Origin: an uncultured Eggerthellaceae bacterium
GTDB taxonomy: Bacteria; Actinomycetota; Coriobacteriia; Coriobacteriales; Eggerthellaceae
Direction of reading: 5' to 3'
Assembly: GCA_934617425.1 (NCBI GenBank)
Contig: CAKTUD010000002.1
Coordinates: 124,001 to 188,000, forward strand
Length of the DNA stretch: 64,000 bases
The notes below the pieces were generated by a model. The model was not told the DNA's origin and ran no database searches. It worked only from the letters and a program-made list of their open reading frames with translations. The position numbers and the translations under genes are program-made. Each line of letters opens with the position of its first letter. Positions within the stretch are counted from its first letter, which is position 1. Positions 33,877 to 43,325 of the stretch are shown here, piece by piece.

Positions 33877-34968
33877 GTGAAGGTTCTGCAACTCGTCCTC
33901 AAGTGGGACAGCGGTGGCGTTGAGCGATACGTCGAAGACTTGGTGCGCGCCGCTCAAGTGCAGGGAATCGATTGCGTCGTTGCTTCGGTTGCTACCGCCG
34001 TATCGAGTGATTCGGTGGAGGGATTTGGACCGTTGGTAGACGGAGGAGTCAAGGGCGCGCTGCTCAATAGGCGAGCTATTGAGGGGTTCGTGAGCGACGG
34101 CGCCTACGACATCGTACATATTCACGGCAACAACGGTCTCGCCTTCGGGTTTGCACGCATGGCGACCAAAGCTGGAGCAAAAGCTATCGTTCATTCCCAC
34201 AACAGCGCCTTTGGCGGCGGTGTGAAAGGTGCCAAGATTGTCTTCACGAAAATGGAGAGGCGCTTTTATTCGAAAGACTGCGCCGGCCTGCTTGCCTGCT
34301 CTCGTGCGGCGGGAGACTTCCTGTTTGCCAATCGTCCCTATCGGGTTGCTCCGAACGGTGTCGACATCGCTCGCTTCGCTTTTGACCCGGCAAAGCGCGT
34401 AGTCGCAAGGGACGAGCTTGGAATTCCCCTTGACGCTCCTGTTGCCGGTTTCGCAGCGAGCTTCATTGACGCTAAGAACCCGCTTTTCGCGCTCGAGATA
34501 TTTAAGTTGCTTGCCGAGCGTTGTCCGGATGCTTGCTTCCTCGTGTGCGGCGATGGTGAGCTTCTTGGCGTGTTCGAAGAGGGAGCCGGTAGTCTGATGG
34601 AGGCCGGACGTTGCGTCTGCGCTGGTCGCGTGGCGGACATCGAGCGCTATTACTGCGCTATGGACGTTCTTCTTGCCCCGTCAAAATACGAGGGGCTCCC
34701 CATTAACCTGATTGAGGCTCAGACAAGCGGACTATCTGTTGTTATGAGTGATTCCGTCACCGAGGAGGCAGTTGTCATTTCCGAGCTCTGCACGCGTTTA
34801 CCGCTCGGGGGTGGTGATGAAGCTTGGGCCGCTGCTGTCGAATGTGCTCTTGCGGGAGAGCAAAAGCGCTCGTCGGTCTATGAGAAGGCTGTTGCGGCTG
34901 CTGGCTTCTCCCAGCCCGAGTGCTTCCAGATTGTTTTCGATATGTATAGGGAGGTTGTGGCTCAATGA
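33877..34968 (+). CDS. Family 4 glycosyltransferase (GT-B fold)
   Basis: This 363-residue protein contains LKWDSGGVERYVEDLVRAA, VHIHGNNGLAFG, VHSHNSAFGGG, VAPNGVDIARF and the nucleotide-sugar site APSKYEGLPINLIEAQTSGLSVVMSD. The GTG start at 33877 is 2 bases after the acyltransferase stop. GC is lower than in the heptose cassette before it. Donor and acceptor are unknown. Confidence 0.9.
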   Translation: MKVLQLVLKWDSGGVERYVEDLVRAAQVQGIDCVVASVATAVSSDSVEGFGPLVDGGVKGALLNRRAIEGFVSDGAYDIVHIHGNNGLAFGFARMATKAGAKAIVHSHNSAFGGGVKGAKIVFTKMERRFYSKDCAGLLACSRAAGDFLFANRPYRVAPNGVDIARFAFDPAKRVVARDELGIPLDAPVAGFAASFIDAKNPLFALEIFKLLAERCPDACFLVCGDGELLGVFEEGAGSLMEAGRCVCAGRVADIERYYCAMDVLLAPSKYEGLPINLIEAQTSGLSVVMSDSVTEEAVVISELCTRLPLGGGDEAWAAAVECALAGEQKRSSVYEKAVAAAGFSQPECFQIVFDMYREVVAQ

Positions 34969-35259
34969 TCCCCAAAACCATCCATTTTCTTGGGACGGCG
35001 GGCGGACTCGCAGAACTTCCTCTCGCAGGCGGACGTGCGCACCATCCCCTCTCTGCGAAGGGTTTCCCGCTCGTGCTGCTCGAGGTCCTCAGCATGGGGA
35101 CGCCTGTCGTCGCCAGCGCGTGCGACGGAATCTTGGATGTCGTGCGTGATGGCGAGAACGGCCTGCTTGTGAAGCTCCGTCGTCACGCGAAACCTCGCCG
35201 AGACTGGCGCCCTCTACGCTGGCGCACTTGCACGGCTGATTAAGAGATATGACCGATAA
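34965..35259 (+). pseudogene. Chimeric glycosyltransferase remnant
   Basis: The ATG overlaps the preceding TGA and begins MIPKTIHFLG, which resembles the start of a GT32-type enzyme. Within about 10 codons the similarity switches to the C-terminus of a GT4 enzyme spread over three frames. These are SQNFLSQADVRTIPSL (one frame), KGFPLVLLEVLSMGTPVVAS and DGENGLLVK (second frame), then NLAETGALYAGALARLIKRYDR to TAA at 35257 (third frame). At least two frameshifts and a large deletion are needed, so it is non-functional. Confidence 0.78.
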
Positions 35260-35307
35260 GAGAAATGGGCGAATGGCGATGTCGATTTATAGCAATGGAG
35301 AGCATAA

Positions 35308-36321
35308 ATGAGATTTTCTATCGTTATACCCGTGTATAACGTCGAAACTTATATCCCTTATTGTTTTGCTTCTGTCATCAAACAGGATTTCACCGATTTT
35401 GAGGTCGTGCTAGTTAATGATGGCTCGACTGATGGAAGTGCTAACATTTGTCGCCACTTTTGCGAGTCCTCTGGTTTGCGGGTGACGTACGTTGAACAGG
35501 AAAACAAAGGACTTTTGGCTGCGCGAAGGGCTGGGTTTGCCGCATCGCAGGGGGACTATTTGATTTCGCTTGATAGCGATGACGCACTTCGTGCCGACGC
35601 ATTGAAGGTAATCAACCAATCGATTTCTGAAACGTTTGCCGATGTTATCATGTTCGGCTATTCGCGAAGCCCCCATTTTGATGAGGTGTTTACCGCACCC
35701 CTTAAACCAAATTGCCTATACGGCCCTTCTGATTTTCGCCGTATTTTTTGCTCGGATAATTCAATGAATGCGATTTGGCTAAAAGCAGTTGCTAGAAAAT
35801 GCATGGCTCCTGATTGTCGATTTGAAAAATATGGCCGTCTTAATATGGGCGAGGACGCTATTCAATCTGCGCTTATATTCGACAGGGCAAAGACGGTCTA
35901 CTCAATATCGGAGGCTCTATATTTTTATCGTCCAAATGAGAAAAGCATTAGCTCAATAGTGGATGCTTCATATCTTGAAGATATGAGCAAAGTCCATGCT
36001 TGTTTGACCGAGTATGCAGCAAAGTGGGATAAAATGGAGGAAGGGGCGCCGTGCATGGCTGCGCTTCAACCGAGATGCGCAGAAGAATCGTGCCACTTTG
36101 TGCTTCATCATCTTTCAAACTGTGATTTTAGACAGGCGCAAGTCTTCTTGGAGCGCGTGTCGAGTTCTGGTTGTATCGAATACTGTCGTAGAAATCCCGA
36201 TTCGATTCTCGCACTGCCTCTTCACACGCGAATTATTAGCCATCTTATCATCAAACGGCAATTCAGGGCCGTTTGGGCGGCAACGAAACTTCTTGCTTTT
36301 GCCATTAAGGGAAGGCGATGA
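35308..36321 (+). CDS. Family 2 glycosyltransferase
   Basis: This protein (337 residues) has FSIVIPVYNVETYIPYCFASV, VNDGSTDGSANI, ENKGLLAARRAGF and DSDDALRAD. A GGAGAG Shine-Dalgarno precedes the ATG. Base composition is clearly more AT-rich than the heptose and wecB blocks, so it probably came from a different donor. It overlaps the polymerase gene by 4 bases. Confidence 0.9.
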   Translation: MRFSIVIPVYNVETYIPYCFASVIKQDFTDFEVVLVNDGSTDGSANICRHFCESSGLRVTYVEQENKGLLAARRAGFAASQGDYLISLDSDDALRADALKVINQSISETFADVIMFGYSRSPHFDEVFTAPLKPNCLYGPSDFRRIFCSDNSMNAIWLKAVARKCMAPDCRFEKYGRLNMGEDAIQSALIFDRAKTVYSISEALYFYRPNEKSISSIVDASYLEDMSKVHACLTEYAAKWDKMEEGAPCMAALQPRCAEESCHFVLHHLSNCDFRQAQVFLERVSSSGCIEYCRRNPDSILALPLHTRIISHLIIKRQFRAVWAATKLLAFAIKGRR

Positions 36322-37469
36322 AGATGATGCCTTATATCATTGTGTTTTTCGTTTCATGTGTCCTTTTTGAGTTCGGGAAGGAAATGGAGGGGTTGAGAAG
36401 CGGGCGTTATGCTGCCTGGCTTTGTTATGGATTTGCCTTGTTCGTGCTGTGCGCATTTGCCGGAGCACGAGATTTGACAATTGGAACTGACACAGGTGGA
36501 TACGGTGTCTATTTGTACAATCAGGGAATGATAGCGAATAATTTCGGATCATTTTACGATGCCGTCAATGCCAGTCTCTGGGATATCGCCCCATTGTATT
36601 CGTTCTTCTCGTTTGTGGTTGTCAAACTCTCTGGTTCTCAATTTATCTACTTATTTGCCATTCAGCTTGCGGTGGTAACACCTGTATTTTTTGTCGTTAA
36701 ACGGGTGTGCAATCGTTCGTTTGGATTGGTGATGGCGCTCTATCTTCTTGCGTTTTATATCCCAAGTCTCAATATAATGCGACAGTCTGTGGCTATGGGG
36801 CTCGTTCTTCTCTCTCTGGTTAAATTCATTTATGGGCAGCATATCCAAGCGGCTCTTATTGGCGTTGCGGCGTTGGCAACGCATTCTTCTGCACTTATCG
36901 TCGTGCTTTTCTTGGTTATATTGCTCAGCATGTTTGAGAAAAACGATGCAAACGAATGGGTATGTCGAAAGTGGTCGCAGGTAGTCATGTGGCTATCGGT
37001 TTTCGGGATTATGGTCTTACTGATTGGATTCAGAGAGATAGCTGGCTTGCTTTCTGGCGGCAGTGGAATTGGCAGACTGTTTCTTTATGGGATGCACGAT
37101 GGAGGTCAATTATCATTAACAGGAGCTCTTTTTACGGTATTAATTGTCTCTGGGTCTTTGCTAACCGTTTCGGCTCTAGATTCAAGAAATCGTGCATATG
37201 GTACTTTTCTAGCATGTTTAGTTACGTTAAGCATTCCGTTTTATTTAATGAGCGGTGTCGATGTAACCATTGCGCGGATGTCGGAGTACTGCCTACTTTT
37301 CTTCGTGCCTTTGGTTGGCCTGTCTTTATCGAAGCGGGTTGTAGGAAAGAATTGGGGAGGAATGACTCTTGTCGCCGGAGCCTGCCTCTTTAGGTTTTTT
37401 GTTTGTTTCGTAATGCTGGGTTTTAATCAGGCGGTCCCGTACACATCAGCGATGCTAGGCATTTATTAG
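36318..37469 (+). CDS. EpsG/Wzy-like polysaccharide polymerase
   Basis: This 383-residue protein has about ten membrane helices. It shows the EpsG-family order: an N-terminal helix, GARDLTIGTDTGGYGVYL after the second helix, and SLNIMRQSVAMGLVLLSLVKF in the middle. It likely polymerises lipid-linked repeat units on the outer face. It is AT-rich (25 of 60 bases G+C at 36481-36540). The ATG overlaps the preceding GT2 stop. Confidence 0.85.
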   Translation: MKMMPYIIVFFVSCVLFEFGKEMEGLRSGRYAAWLCYGFALFVLCAFAGARDLTIGTDTGGYGVYLYNQGMIANNFGSFYDAVNASLWDIAPLYSFFSFVVVKLSGSQFIYLFAIQLAVVTPVFFVVKRVCNRSFGLVMALYLLAFYIPSLNIMRQSVAMGLVLLSLVKFIYGQHIQAALIGVAALATHSSALIVVLFLVILLSMFEKNDANEWVCRKWSQVVMWLSVFGIMVLLIGFREIAGLLSGGSGIGRLFLYGMHDGGQLSLTGALFTVLIVSGSLLTVSALDSRNRAYGTFLACLVTLSIPFYLMSGVDVTIARMSEYCLLFFVPLVGLSLSKRVVGKNWGGMTLVAGACLFRFFVCFVMLGFNQAVPYTSAMLGIY

Positions 37470-37642
37470 TCGGTAGCACGATTATGCAATCAAGGAAAGC
37501 AGGACTCGAAGGCGTGAAGACGAAAAAAGCCTCTTCTTGGAATCTATCGGATGCGATGGGGTATTGGCTTTTCTGATAATAATCCTGGCTATTTTAATGG
37601 ATAGCACGAATTAAAAAGCACTTATATTGAAAGGCTTAGTAC

Positions 37643-38371
37643 ATGAAACCGAATATCCCTAAAGTGATTCACTATGTTTGGTTCGGCGGCAAGCCGTTGA
37701 CCCCCCTCGCTGAGAAATGCATCGAGTCGTGGAAGAGGTATTGTCCCGACTACGAGATCGTACGCTGGGACGAGTCTAACTTCGACGTCAAGCAGAACCG
37801 CTACTGCCGAGAGGCGTACGAGGCCAAGAAGTGGGCTTTCGCCAGCGACTACGCGCGGCTGTGGGTGCTCGTGAACGAGGGCGGCATCTATATGGACACC
37901 GACGTCGAGGTGCTTCAGCCCCTCGACCGGTTTCTCTGCCTTCAGTCTTTCTCTGGCTTCGAGGCTGAGGACAGGCTGCCGACAGGACTCATGGCGTCCT
38001 GTCGGCATCAGCCTTTCTTCGAAAAGCTGCTCCACGACTACGACGACCGCTCCTTCCTGGGACTCGACGGCTCGCCCGACCTGACCACGAACGTCACCGC
38101 CATCACCGATGCCTGCGTGGATGCGGGTCTGGTGCTGAACAACACGGAGCAGACCGTGGAGGGGTTTACGCTGTTCCCTTCTGAGTATTTCTGTCCCAAG
38201 GACTGGGAGACGAAGGAAATTCATCTGACGGAGAACACCTACGCCATCCATCACTTTGACGGGTCTTGGCTTCCGGTTCGGCGTCGCTTTCGCGAGAAGG
38301 TCAAGGGAGCAATTGGCAAAGATGCGACCGCTTTCATAAAGAGACTTCTGGGCATGGGGGCGACTGAATGA
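37643..38371 (+). CDS. Family 32 glycosyltransferase with DXD motif
   Basis: This 242-residue protein has NIPKVIHYVWFGGKPLTPLAEKCIESWK, YARLWVLVNEGGIYMDTDVEVLQPL (DXD metal site) and an acceptor-side tail. Similar enzymes transfer galactose or mannose-type sugars to capsule units. GC returns to a high value. The 173 bases before it hold a decayed short frame (37483-37575, about 30 codons) with no recognisable product. The gene overlaps wecB by 4 bases. Confidence 0.88.
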   Translation: MKPNIPKVIHYVWFGGKPLTPLAEKCIESWKRYCPDYEIVRWDESNFDVKQNRYCREAYEAKKWAFASDYARLWVLVNEGGIYMDTDVEVLQPLDRFLCLQSFSGFEAEDRLPTGLMASCRHQPFFEKLLHDYDDRSFLGLDGSPDLTTNVTAITDACVDAGLVLNNTEQTVEGFTLFPSEYFCPKDWETKEIHLTENTYAIHHFDGSWLPVRRRFREKVKGAIGKDATAFIKRLLGMGATE

Positions 38372-39465
38372 GGAAAGTGATGCTCGTCTTCGGCACCCGC
38401 CCGGAGGCCATCAAGATGTGCCCGCTCGTCAAGGAGCTTAAGGGCAGGCCCGACGAGTTCGACACGGTGGTGACCGTGACCGGCCAGCACCGCGAGATGC
38501 TCGACCAGGTTCTGAGGGTGTTCAACGTCGTTCCCGACCACGACCTCGCCATCATGAGGCCGGGGCAGACGCTGTTCGACGTGACGTGCGACGTGCTTCT
38601 GAAGCTGAAGAAGACATTGGAGTACGAAGAACCCGACATGGTGCTGGTGCACGGCGACACGACCACCAGCTTCGCGGCGGCGCTCGCCTGCTTCTACCTG
38701 CAGATTCCCGTGGGGCACGTGGAGGCGGGGCTGCGCACCCGCGACATACACAGCCCCTGGCCCGAGGAGTTCAACCGTCAGGCCGTGGACATAGTCACGG
38801 AGTACTACTTTGCACCCACCGAGGCCAGCAAGCGGAACCTTCTGGACGAGGGCAAGCCCGAGTCCAAGATATGGGTCACGGGCAACACCGGCATCGATGC
38901 GCTGCGCACCACGGTGCGTGAGGGTTATTCGCATCCCGAGCTCGAGTGGGCCGAGGGCAGCCGCCTGATACTGATCACGGCGCACCGCCGCGAGAACCTG
39001 GGCGATCCCATGCACAGGATGTTCCGCGCGATACGCAGGGTTATGGAGGAGCACCCCGACACCAAGGCCATCTACCCCATACACATGAATCCGCTGGTGC
39101 GCGAGGCAGCCCACGAGGAGCTGGACGGCTTCGACAGGCTGCACATCATAGACCCGCTGGAGGTGCTGGACTTCCACAACTTCCTGGCGGCCAGCCACTT
39201 GATATTGACCGACTCGGGCGGCATCCAGGAGGAGGCCCCTAGCCTGGGCAAGCCTGTGCTGGTGATGCGCGACACCACCGAGCGCCCCGAGGGCGTTGCC
39301 GCCGGCACCCTGAAGCTGGTGGGCACCGAGGAGGAGGCAATCTACCACGAGTTCAGCCGCCTGCTGTCTGACGAGGCCGAGTACGCGGCTATGAGCCGCG
39401 CCGCCAACCCCTACGGCGACGGGCATGCCAGCGAGCGGATAGTGGACGTGCTGGAAGGAGAATAG
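38368..39465 (+). CDS. wecB: UDP-N-acetylglucosamine 2-epimerase (non-hydrolysing)
   Basis: This protein is 365 residues long, with VMLVFGTRPEAIKMCPLVKEL, VTGQHREMLDQVL, VHGDTTTSFAAALACFY, HVEAGLRT, FAPTEASKRNLL, HRRENLGDPM and DSGGIQEEAPSLGKPVLVMRDTTERPEG. It interconverts UDP-GlcNAc and UDP-ManNAc. The product is the expected donor for the TagA-like enzyme upstream. GC is very high (43 of 60 bases at 38701-38760). Confidence 0.96.
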   Translation: MRKVMLVFGTRPEAIKMCPLVKELKGRPDEFDTVVTVTGQHREMLDQVLRVFNVVPDHDLAIMRPGQTLFDVTCDVLLKLKKTLEYEEPDMVLVHGDTTTSFAAALACFYLQIPVGHVEAGLRTRDIHSPWPEEFNRQAVDIVTEYYFAPTEASKRNLLDEGKPESKIWVTGNTGIDALRTTVREGYSHPELEWAEGSRLILITAHRRENLGDPMHRMFRAIRRVMEEHPDTKAIYPIHMNPLVREAAHEELDGFDRLHIIDPLEVLDFHNFLAASHLILTDSGGIQEEAPSLGKPVLVMRDTTERPEGVAAGTLKLVGTEEEAIYHEFSRLLSDEAEYAAMSRAANPYGDGHASERIVDVLEGE

Positions 39466-39471
39466 AAGGCA

Positions 39472-41787
39472 ATGGCATGCTCCAACGGAAAACGTATCGC
39501 CCTCATGACGTGGTTCTCGTACAGGAACTATGGGACGGCGCTCCAGGTGACGGCCCTCAGCCATGTGCTGGGCAGCCTTGGCCACAAGGTCGATGTGGTG
39601 GACTATCGGCCGCACGGCGGCTACATTTCCAGGCCCATTGTGCCGAGCGCAAAGGACTATGCGGGAAAGTTTGTGCGAAAGGTACGCCGCCGGTTGGCCG
39701 GCAGCTCTTCCTATCTGCCCGCGGAGCGGGACGAGCTGTTCGGGCAGTTTCTCGACGACCATCTGGTCCTCACTCCGCCTTGCCCGACCATGGCCGAGCT
39801 CGAGGGACTGAACGACTCGTACGACGCGTTCGTCTGCGGGAGCGACCAGATATGGGCTCCCAGCGTGCATGATCCCCATTATTTCCTCGATTTCGCGGGC
39901 GACGATCGCCTCAAGGTGGCATACGCCCCCAGCGTCGGTCTGCCCAAGGTCGCAGACGCCGACGTGGCCAGACAGATGGCCCGCCTGTGCGGGCGCCTCG
40001 ACGCGCTGTCTACGAGGGAGGAGTCAGGCAGCGAGATCGTGGCCGGGCTCACAGGCCGCGAGGTGGCGACGGTCATCGACCCCACCTTGCTGCTGGATGG
40101 CGAAGGCTGGTATGGGCTGCTGGGCTTGGAGTCTGCTGCGCCCGACGGGTCCTACCTGCTCGCCTACATGCTCGGGGTCAACGAGAGGCACTGGAAGAGG
40201 GTCTATGCGCTGGGAGAGAGGCTCGGGCTGCCGGTGAGGCTCGTCCCCGTGTTCGAGAGGGACCTGAGGCGCGCCGGCTGCATCACCGAGCCGGTCGGGC
40301 CGAGGGAGTTCGTCTCGCTCATCGCCGGGGCGGCCTACGTCTGCACCGATTCGTTCCACGGCGCGGCGTTCTCCATCAACCTCAACCGCGATTTCTGCGT
40401 CTTTGAGCGCTTCAAGCGCGATGACTCGGGGAGCCAGAACTCGCGCGTCTACAACATCCTGGAGAAGACGGGCCTGCGATCCCGTCTTGCTGTCGACGAG
40501 GTTTGGGACGACGAGCTGGTCGTGCCCATCGATTGGACCGAACCCAACGAAAGGCTTGCTTCAGAGAGGGGCCGTTCGCTCGCATGGCTCGAGGCGTCGC
40601 TTCTCAAGGAGCCCCGGGCGTCTGAGCATGGGGACAACGTGCTTCGCGACCGCACTCTGTGCTGCGGGTGCACGGCCTGCGCCGTCGTGTGCCCCGTGGG
40701 CGCCGTTGAGATATCCCTCGACGAGGAGGGCTTCTGGCGCGCGCGCGTCGACGAGGAGGCTTGCGTTTCTTGCGGCAGATGTCGCAGGGTCTGCCCCTTC
40801 GTCGAGCATGGCGACGCCGTGCTTGCATGCAAGGGGGAGCTCTTCTCCTTCAAATGTTCGGACTTCGGGCAGCTCATGCGTTCCTCGAGCGGCGGCGCCG
40901 GCGCGACGATCGCGCGGATGGCCGCGGCCGACGGGGTGGCGGTGCTGGGCTGCGCCTACGAGGACGGGAGGGGCGCCGTGGGACGGTTCGCCGGGCCCGA
41001 CGACGCCGACGGCCGAGCCTCCCTTGCTGGAAGCAAGTACACACAGGAGGAGGTCGGCGACGCACTTGCCGCTGCGGCGAGCCACGACGCACCGTTGTGC
41101 GTGTTCGGGACGCCGTGCCAGGTCCAGGCCGCCAGGAATCTCATGGCCGCTCGGGACGACGTGACCTACGTCGACTTCGTCTGCCATGGCGTGCCCACGA
41201 GACATCTGCTCGACCGCTATGCCGACTGGCTCCATTCGGAGTTCGGGATGAACCGCGAGGGCCTGCACATCGACTTCCGCCATAAGCCCAGCGGCTGGAG
41301 AGAGAGATATATATACTCGGTCGACGGCGAGCGCGGGCACTGCGAGCACCAGCGCAAGGATCCGTACTTTCTCATGTTCGAGGCCGGGCAGTGCTATGCG
41401 GGCTGCTGCTACGAGTGCCCTTGGAGGGCTACGAGCGCGGCCGATGTGCGGATGGCCGACTACTGGGGGCCGAGGTTCGAGGGAGACAAGACCGGCGTGA
41501 GCATGGTGCTCGCGATGACGGAGCGCGGCCGCGAGATCGTGGACAAGCTGCGTCTTCATGGCGCCGTTGAAGCACAGCCCTTCGACGACTACCGGCTCTA
41601 CCAGCAGAACGAGAATCACCCCACGCCCGTGTTCCGCGACGCGCTCATGGCGCGTCTCGCCGATTCCAAAGAGAGCATCAAGGACGTGAGCGACGAGTTC
41701 GCCGAGCCGGTTGCTGCCGCACGCGATATTTTGAGGCTGATTGGCTCGTTGATGTCTGCCGTCAAGCGCATGGTCGGGAGGCGGTGA
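39472..41787 (+). CDS. Polysaccharide pyruvyltransferase fused to ferredoxin and FrhB-like domain
   Basis: This protein is 771 residues long. Residues 1 to about 385 form a polysaccharide pyruvyl transferase domain (MTWFSYRNYGTALQVTALSHVL, FVCGSDQIW, TDSFHGAAFSIN). Residues about 398-445 carry two 4Fe-4S motifs (CCGCTACAVVCPVGAV and CVSCGRCRRVCP). Residues about 455-740 form a coenzyme F420 hydrogenase/dehydrogenase beta-like domain (SSGGAGATIARM, FGTPCQVQAARN, DFVCHGVPT, CPWRATSAADVRMADYWG). The two activities are more often separate neighbouring genes. It lies 6 bases after wecB and overlaps the flippase gene. It probably adds or modifies pyruvyl groups; the redox role is unknown. Confidence 0.88.
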   Translation: MACSNGKRIALMTWFSYRNYGTALQVTALSHVLGSLGHKVDVVDYRPHGGYISRPIVPSAKDYAGKFVRKVRRRLAGSSSYLPAERDELFGQFLDDHLVLTPPCPTMAELEGLNDSYDAFVCGSDQIWAPSVHDPHYFLDFAGDDRLKVAYAPSVGLPKVADADVARQMARLCGRLDALSTREESGSEIVAGLTGREVATVIDPTLLLDGEGWYGLLGLESAAPDGSYLLAYMLGVNERHWKRVYALGERLGLPVRLVPVFERDLRRAGCITEPVGPREFVSLIAGAAYVCTDSFHGAAFSINLNRDFCVFERFKRDDSGSQNSRVYNILEKTGLRSRLAVDEVWDDELVVPIDWTEPNERLASERGRSLAWLEASLLKEPRASEHGDNVLRDRTLCCGCTACAVVCPVGAVEISLDEEGFWRARVDEEACVSCGRCRRVCPFVEHGDAVLACKGELFSFKCSDFGQLMRSSSGGAGATIARMAAADGVAVLGCAYEDGRGAVGRFAGPDDADGRASLAGSKYTQEEVGDALAAAASHDAPLCVFGTPCQVQAARNLMAARDDVTYVDFVCHGVPTRHLLDRYADWLHSEFGMNREGLHIDFRHKPSGWRERYIYSVDGERGHCEHQRKDPYFLMFEAGQCYAGCCYECPWRATSAADVRMADYWGPRFEGDKTGVSMVLAMTERGREIVDKLRLHGAVEAQPFDDYRLYQQNENHPTPVFRDALMARLADSKESIKDVSDEFAEPVAAARDILRLIGSLMSAVKRMVGRR

Positions 41788-43196
41788 GATTGGCGAGCGG
41801 TCGCAGACGTGAGCTGGCGGTGAATACCGGACTGTTCGCGATTAGCTCCTTCGGGTCGAAGATAATATCCTTCCTTCTCCTGCCGCTTTACACGGTGGTC
41901 CTCTCGACGGGCGACTACGGCACGGTCGACCTGATGAGCAGCACCGTCAGCCTTCTCGTGCCGTTGCTTACTCTCAATATCCAGGACGCGGTGCTCAGGT
42001 TCGGACTCGGCAGGGACGCCGAGCCGGGGGAGATCCTCTCCGTCGGGCTGCGTTTGGTGGCGGGCGGCAGCTGCGCGCTGTTTCTCGCCGTCGTCGCGCT
42101 CCTGGGCCTGGGGCTCGCGCCAGTCGATGGCATATATTGCGCCTTCCTCGTGGGCATGTTCGTGCTGACGGCGCTTTCGAACGTGCTGACGATGTATGTC
42201 AAGTCGCAGGACCAGGTGAGGTCGCTCGTCGTAAGTGGCATCGGGAATACGCTCGTCATGAGCGTGTCCGCCGTCGTGCTGCTGGTGGCGGTCAAGGCGG
42301 GCGTCGTGGGCTACATGGCCTCCATGGTCCTCGGCAGCCTCTTTTCGATCTCGTATCTCCTCGTTGCCGGCAAGGCGTGGAGGTGCGTCGGGGTCAAGGT
42401 GCGTCCGGGCCTCATGGGCTCGATGGTCGCGCTGAGCGCCCCCTTGGTCGCCAACAGCCTCGCATGGTGGGTGAACGATGTGGGCGACCGCTACGTCGTC
42501 ACCTTCATATGTGGAGCCGCCGCAAATGGCATCTACGCGGTGGCCTACAAGATCCCGACGATTCTCTCTACGCTGCAGACCATCTTCTACAACGCCTGGG
42601 CCATATCGGCCGTCAAGGAATTCGACCCAAAGGACAGGGATGGGTTCCTCGGGCGGATGTACGGGCTGTATTCGGGAGCGATGTCGTTGGCCTGCTCGAC
42701 CATTATGGTGCTGGACGTGCCGCTGGCCACGCTCCTCTACTCAAGCGACTTCTTCGAGGCGTGGAGGTACGTCCCCCTGTTGTTGGTGGGCGTCTTCCTC
42801 AACGGGCTTGCCCTCTTCGAGGGCTGCCTGTTCACGGCGGCGCGAAATACCAAGTCCGTCTCGTGGACGGCGATTGCCGGCGCCTGCGTCGGCATTGCGT
42901 CGTGCATAGGGCTTACGCTCGTAGTCGGGCCTTTGGGCGCCGCCATTGCGACCGTGATCGGCTATGTCGTCACATGGTGCACCAGGACAGTCGTCATGAC
43001 CCGCAAGGTTGTGCGGCTCAAAGTCTCGTGGCGCAACGAGGTGACAACGCTTGCCGTTCTGCTGGTGCAGGCGGGTTTCGCGATGCAGTGGGGCATGCAG
43101 CTTGCCCAGGTGCCGCTGCTGTGCCTCCTGGTGTTCCTGCGGCGCAGGCAGATATCTGGGATATGGGGGTTGGTGAGGTCGAAGATTCGTAAGTGA
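41784..43196 (+). CDS. Wzx-type oligosaccharide flippase
   Basis: This protein (470 residues) has about fourteen membrane helices and the start NTGLFAISSFGSKIISFLLLPLYTVVLSTGDYGTVDLMSSTV, typical of polysaccharide flippases. AVAYKIPTILSTLQTIFYNAWAISAVKEF follows in the middle. It moves undecaprenyl-PP-linked units across the membrane. The GTG start at 41784 overlaps the preceding TGA. It is the last intact gene before the IS remnant. Confidence 0.9.
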   Translation: MRLASGRRRELAVNTGLFAISSFGSKIISFLLLPLYTVVLSTGDYGTVDLMSSTVSLLVPLLTLNIQDAVLRFGLGRDAEPGEILSVGLRLVAGGSCALFLAVVALLGLGLAPVDGIYCAFLVGMFVLTALSNVLTMYVKSQDQVRSLVVSGIGNTLVMSVSAVVLLVAVKAGVVGYMASMVLGSLFSISYLLVAGKAWRCVGVKVRPGLMGSMVALSAPLVANSLAWWVNDVGDRYVVTFICGAAANGIYAVAYKIPTILSTLQTIFYNAWAISAVKEFDPKDRDGFLGRMYGLYSGAMSLACSTIMVLDVPLATLLYSSDFFEAWRYVPLLLVGVFLNGLALFEGCLFTAARNTKSVSWTAIAGACVGIASCIGLTLVVGPLGAAIATVIGYVVTWCTRTVVMTRKVVRLKVSWRNEVTTLAVLLVQAGFAMQWGMQLAQVPLLCLLVFLRRRQISGIWGLVRSKIRK

Positions 43197-43325
43197 GTTG
43201 TACGTCGTTTCTGTCAGCTTATGGTGTGTTGGTGCTTGTGACACGCCCGCACCTTGGACCGCAAGGTTTGAACCGCGCCCCGAAACTCGGACGATCTAAA
43301 TCGGAACTACGCTGCAAGGTGAATC

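Noticed and set aside
37483..37575. Short frame of about 30 codons between wzy and the GT32 gene
   Set aside because: No Shine-Dalgarno and no recognisable domain; it is most likely decayed sequence at a cassette junction.
38251..39879. Minus-strand open frame of about 542 codons over wecB
   Set aside because: It is antisense to an intact wecB with all family motifs. High GC at third positions keeps the opposite frame open.
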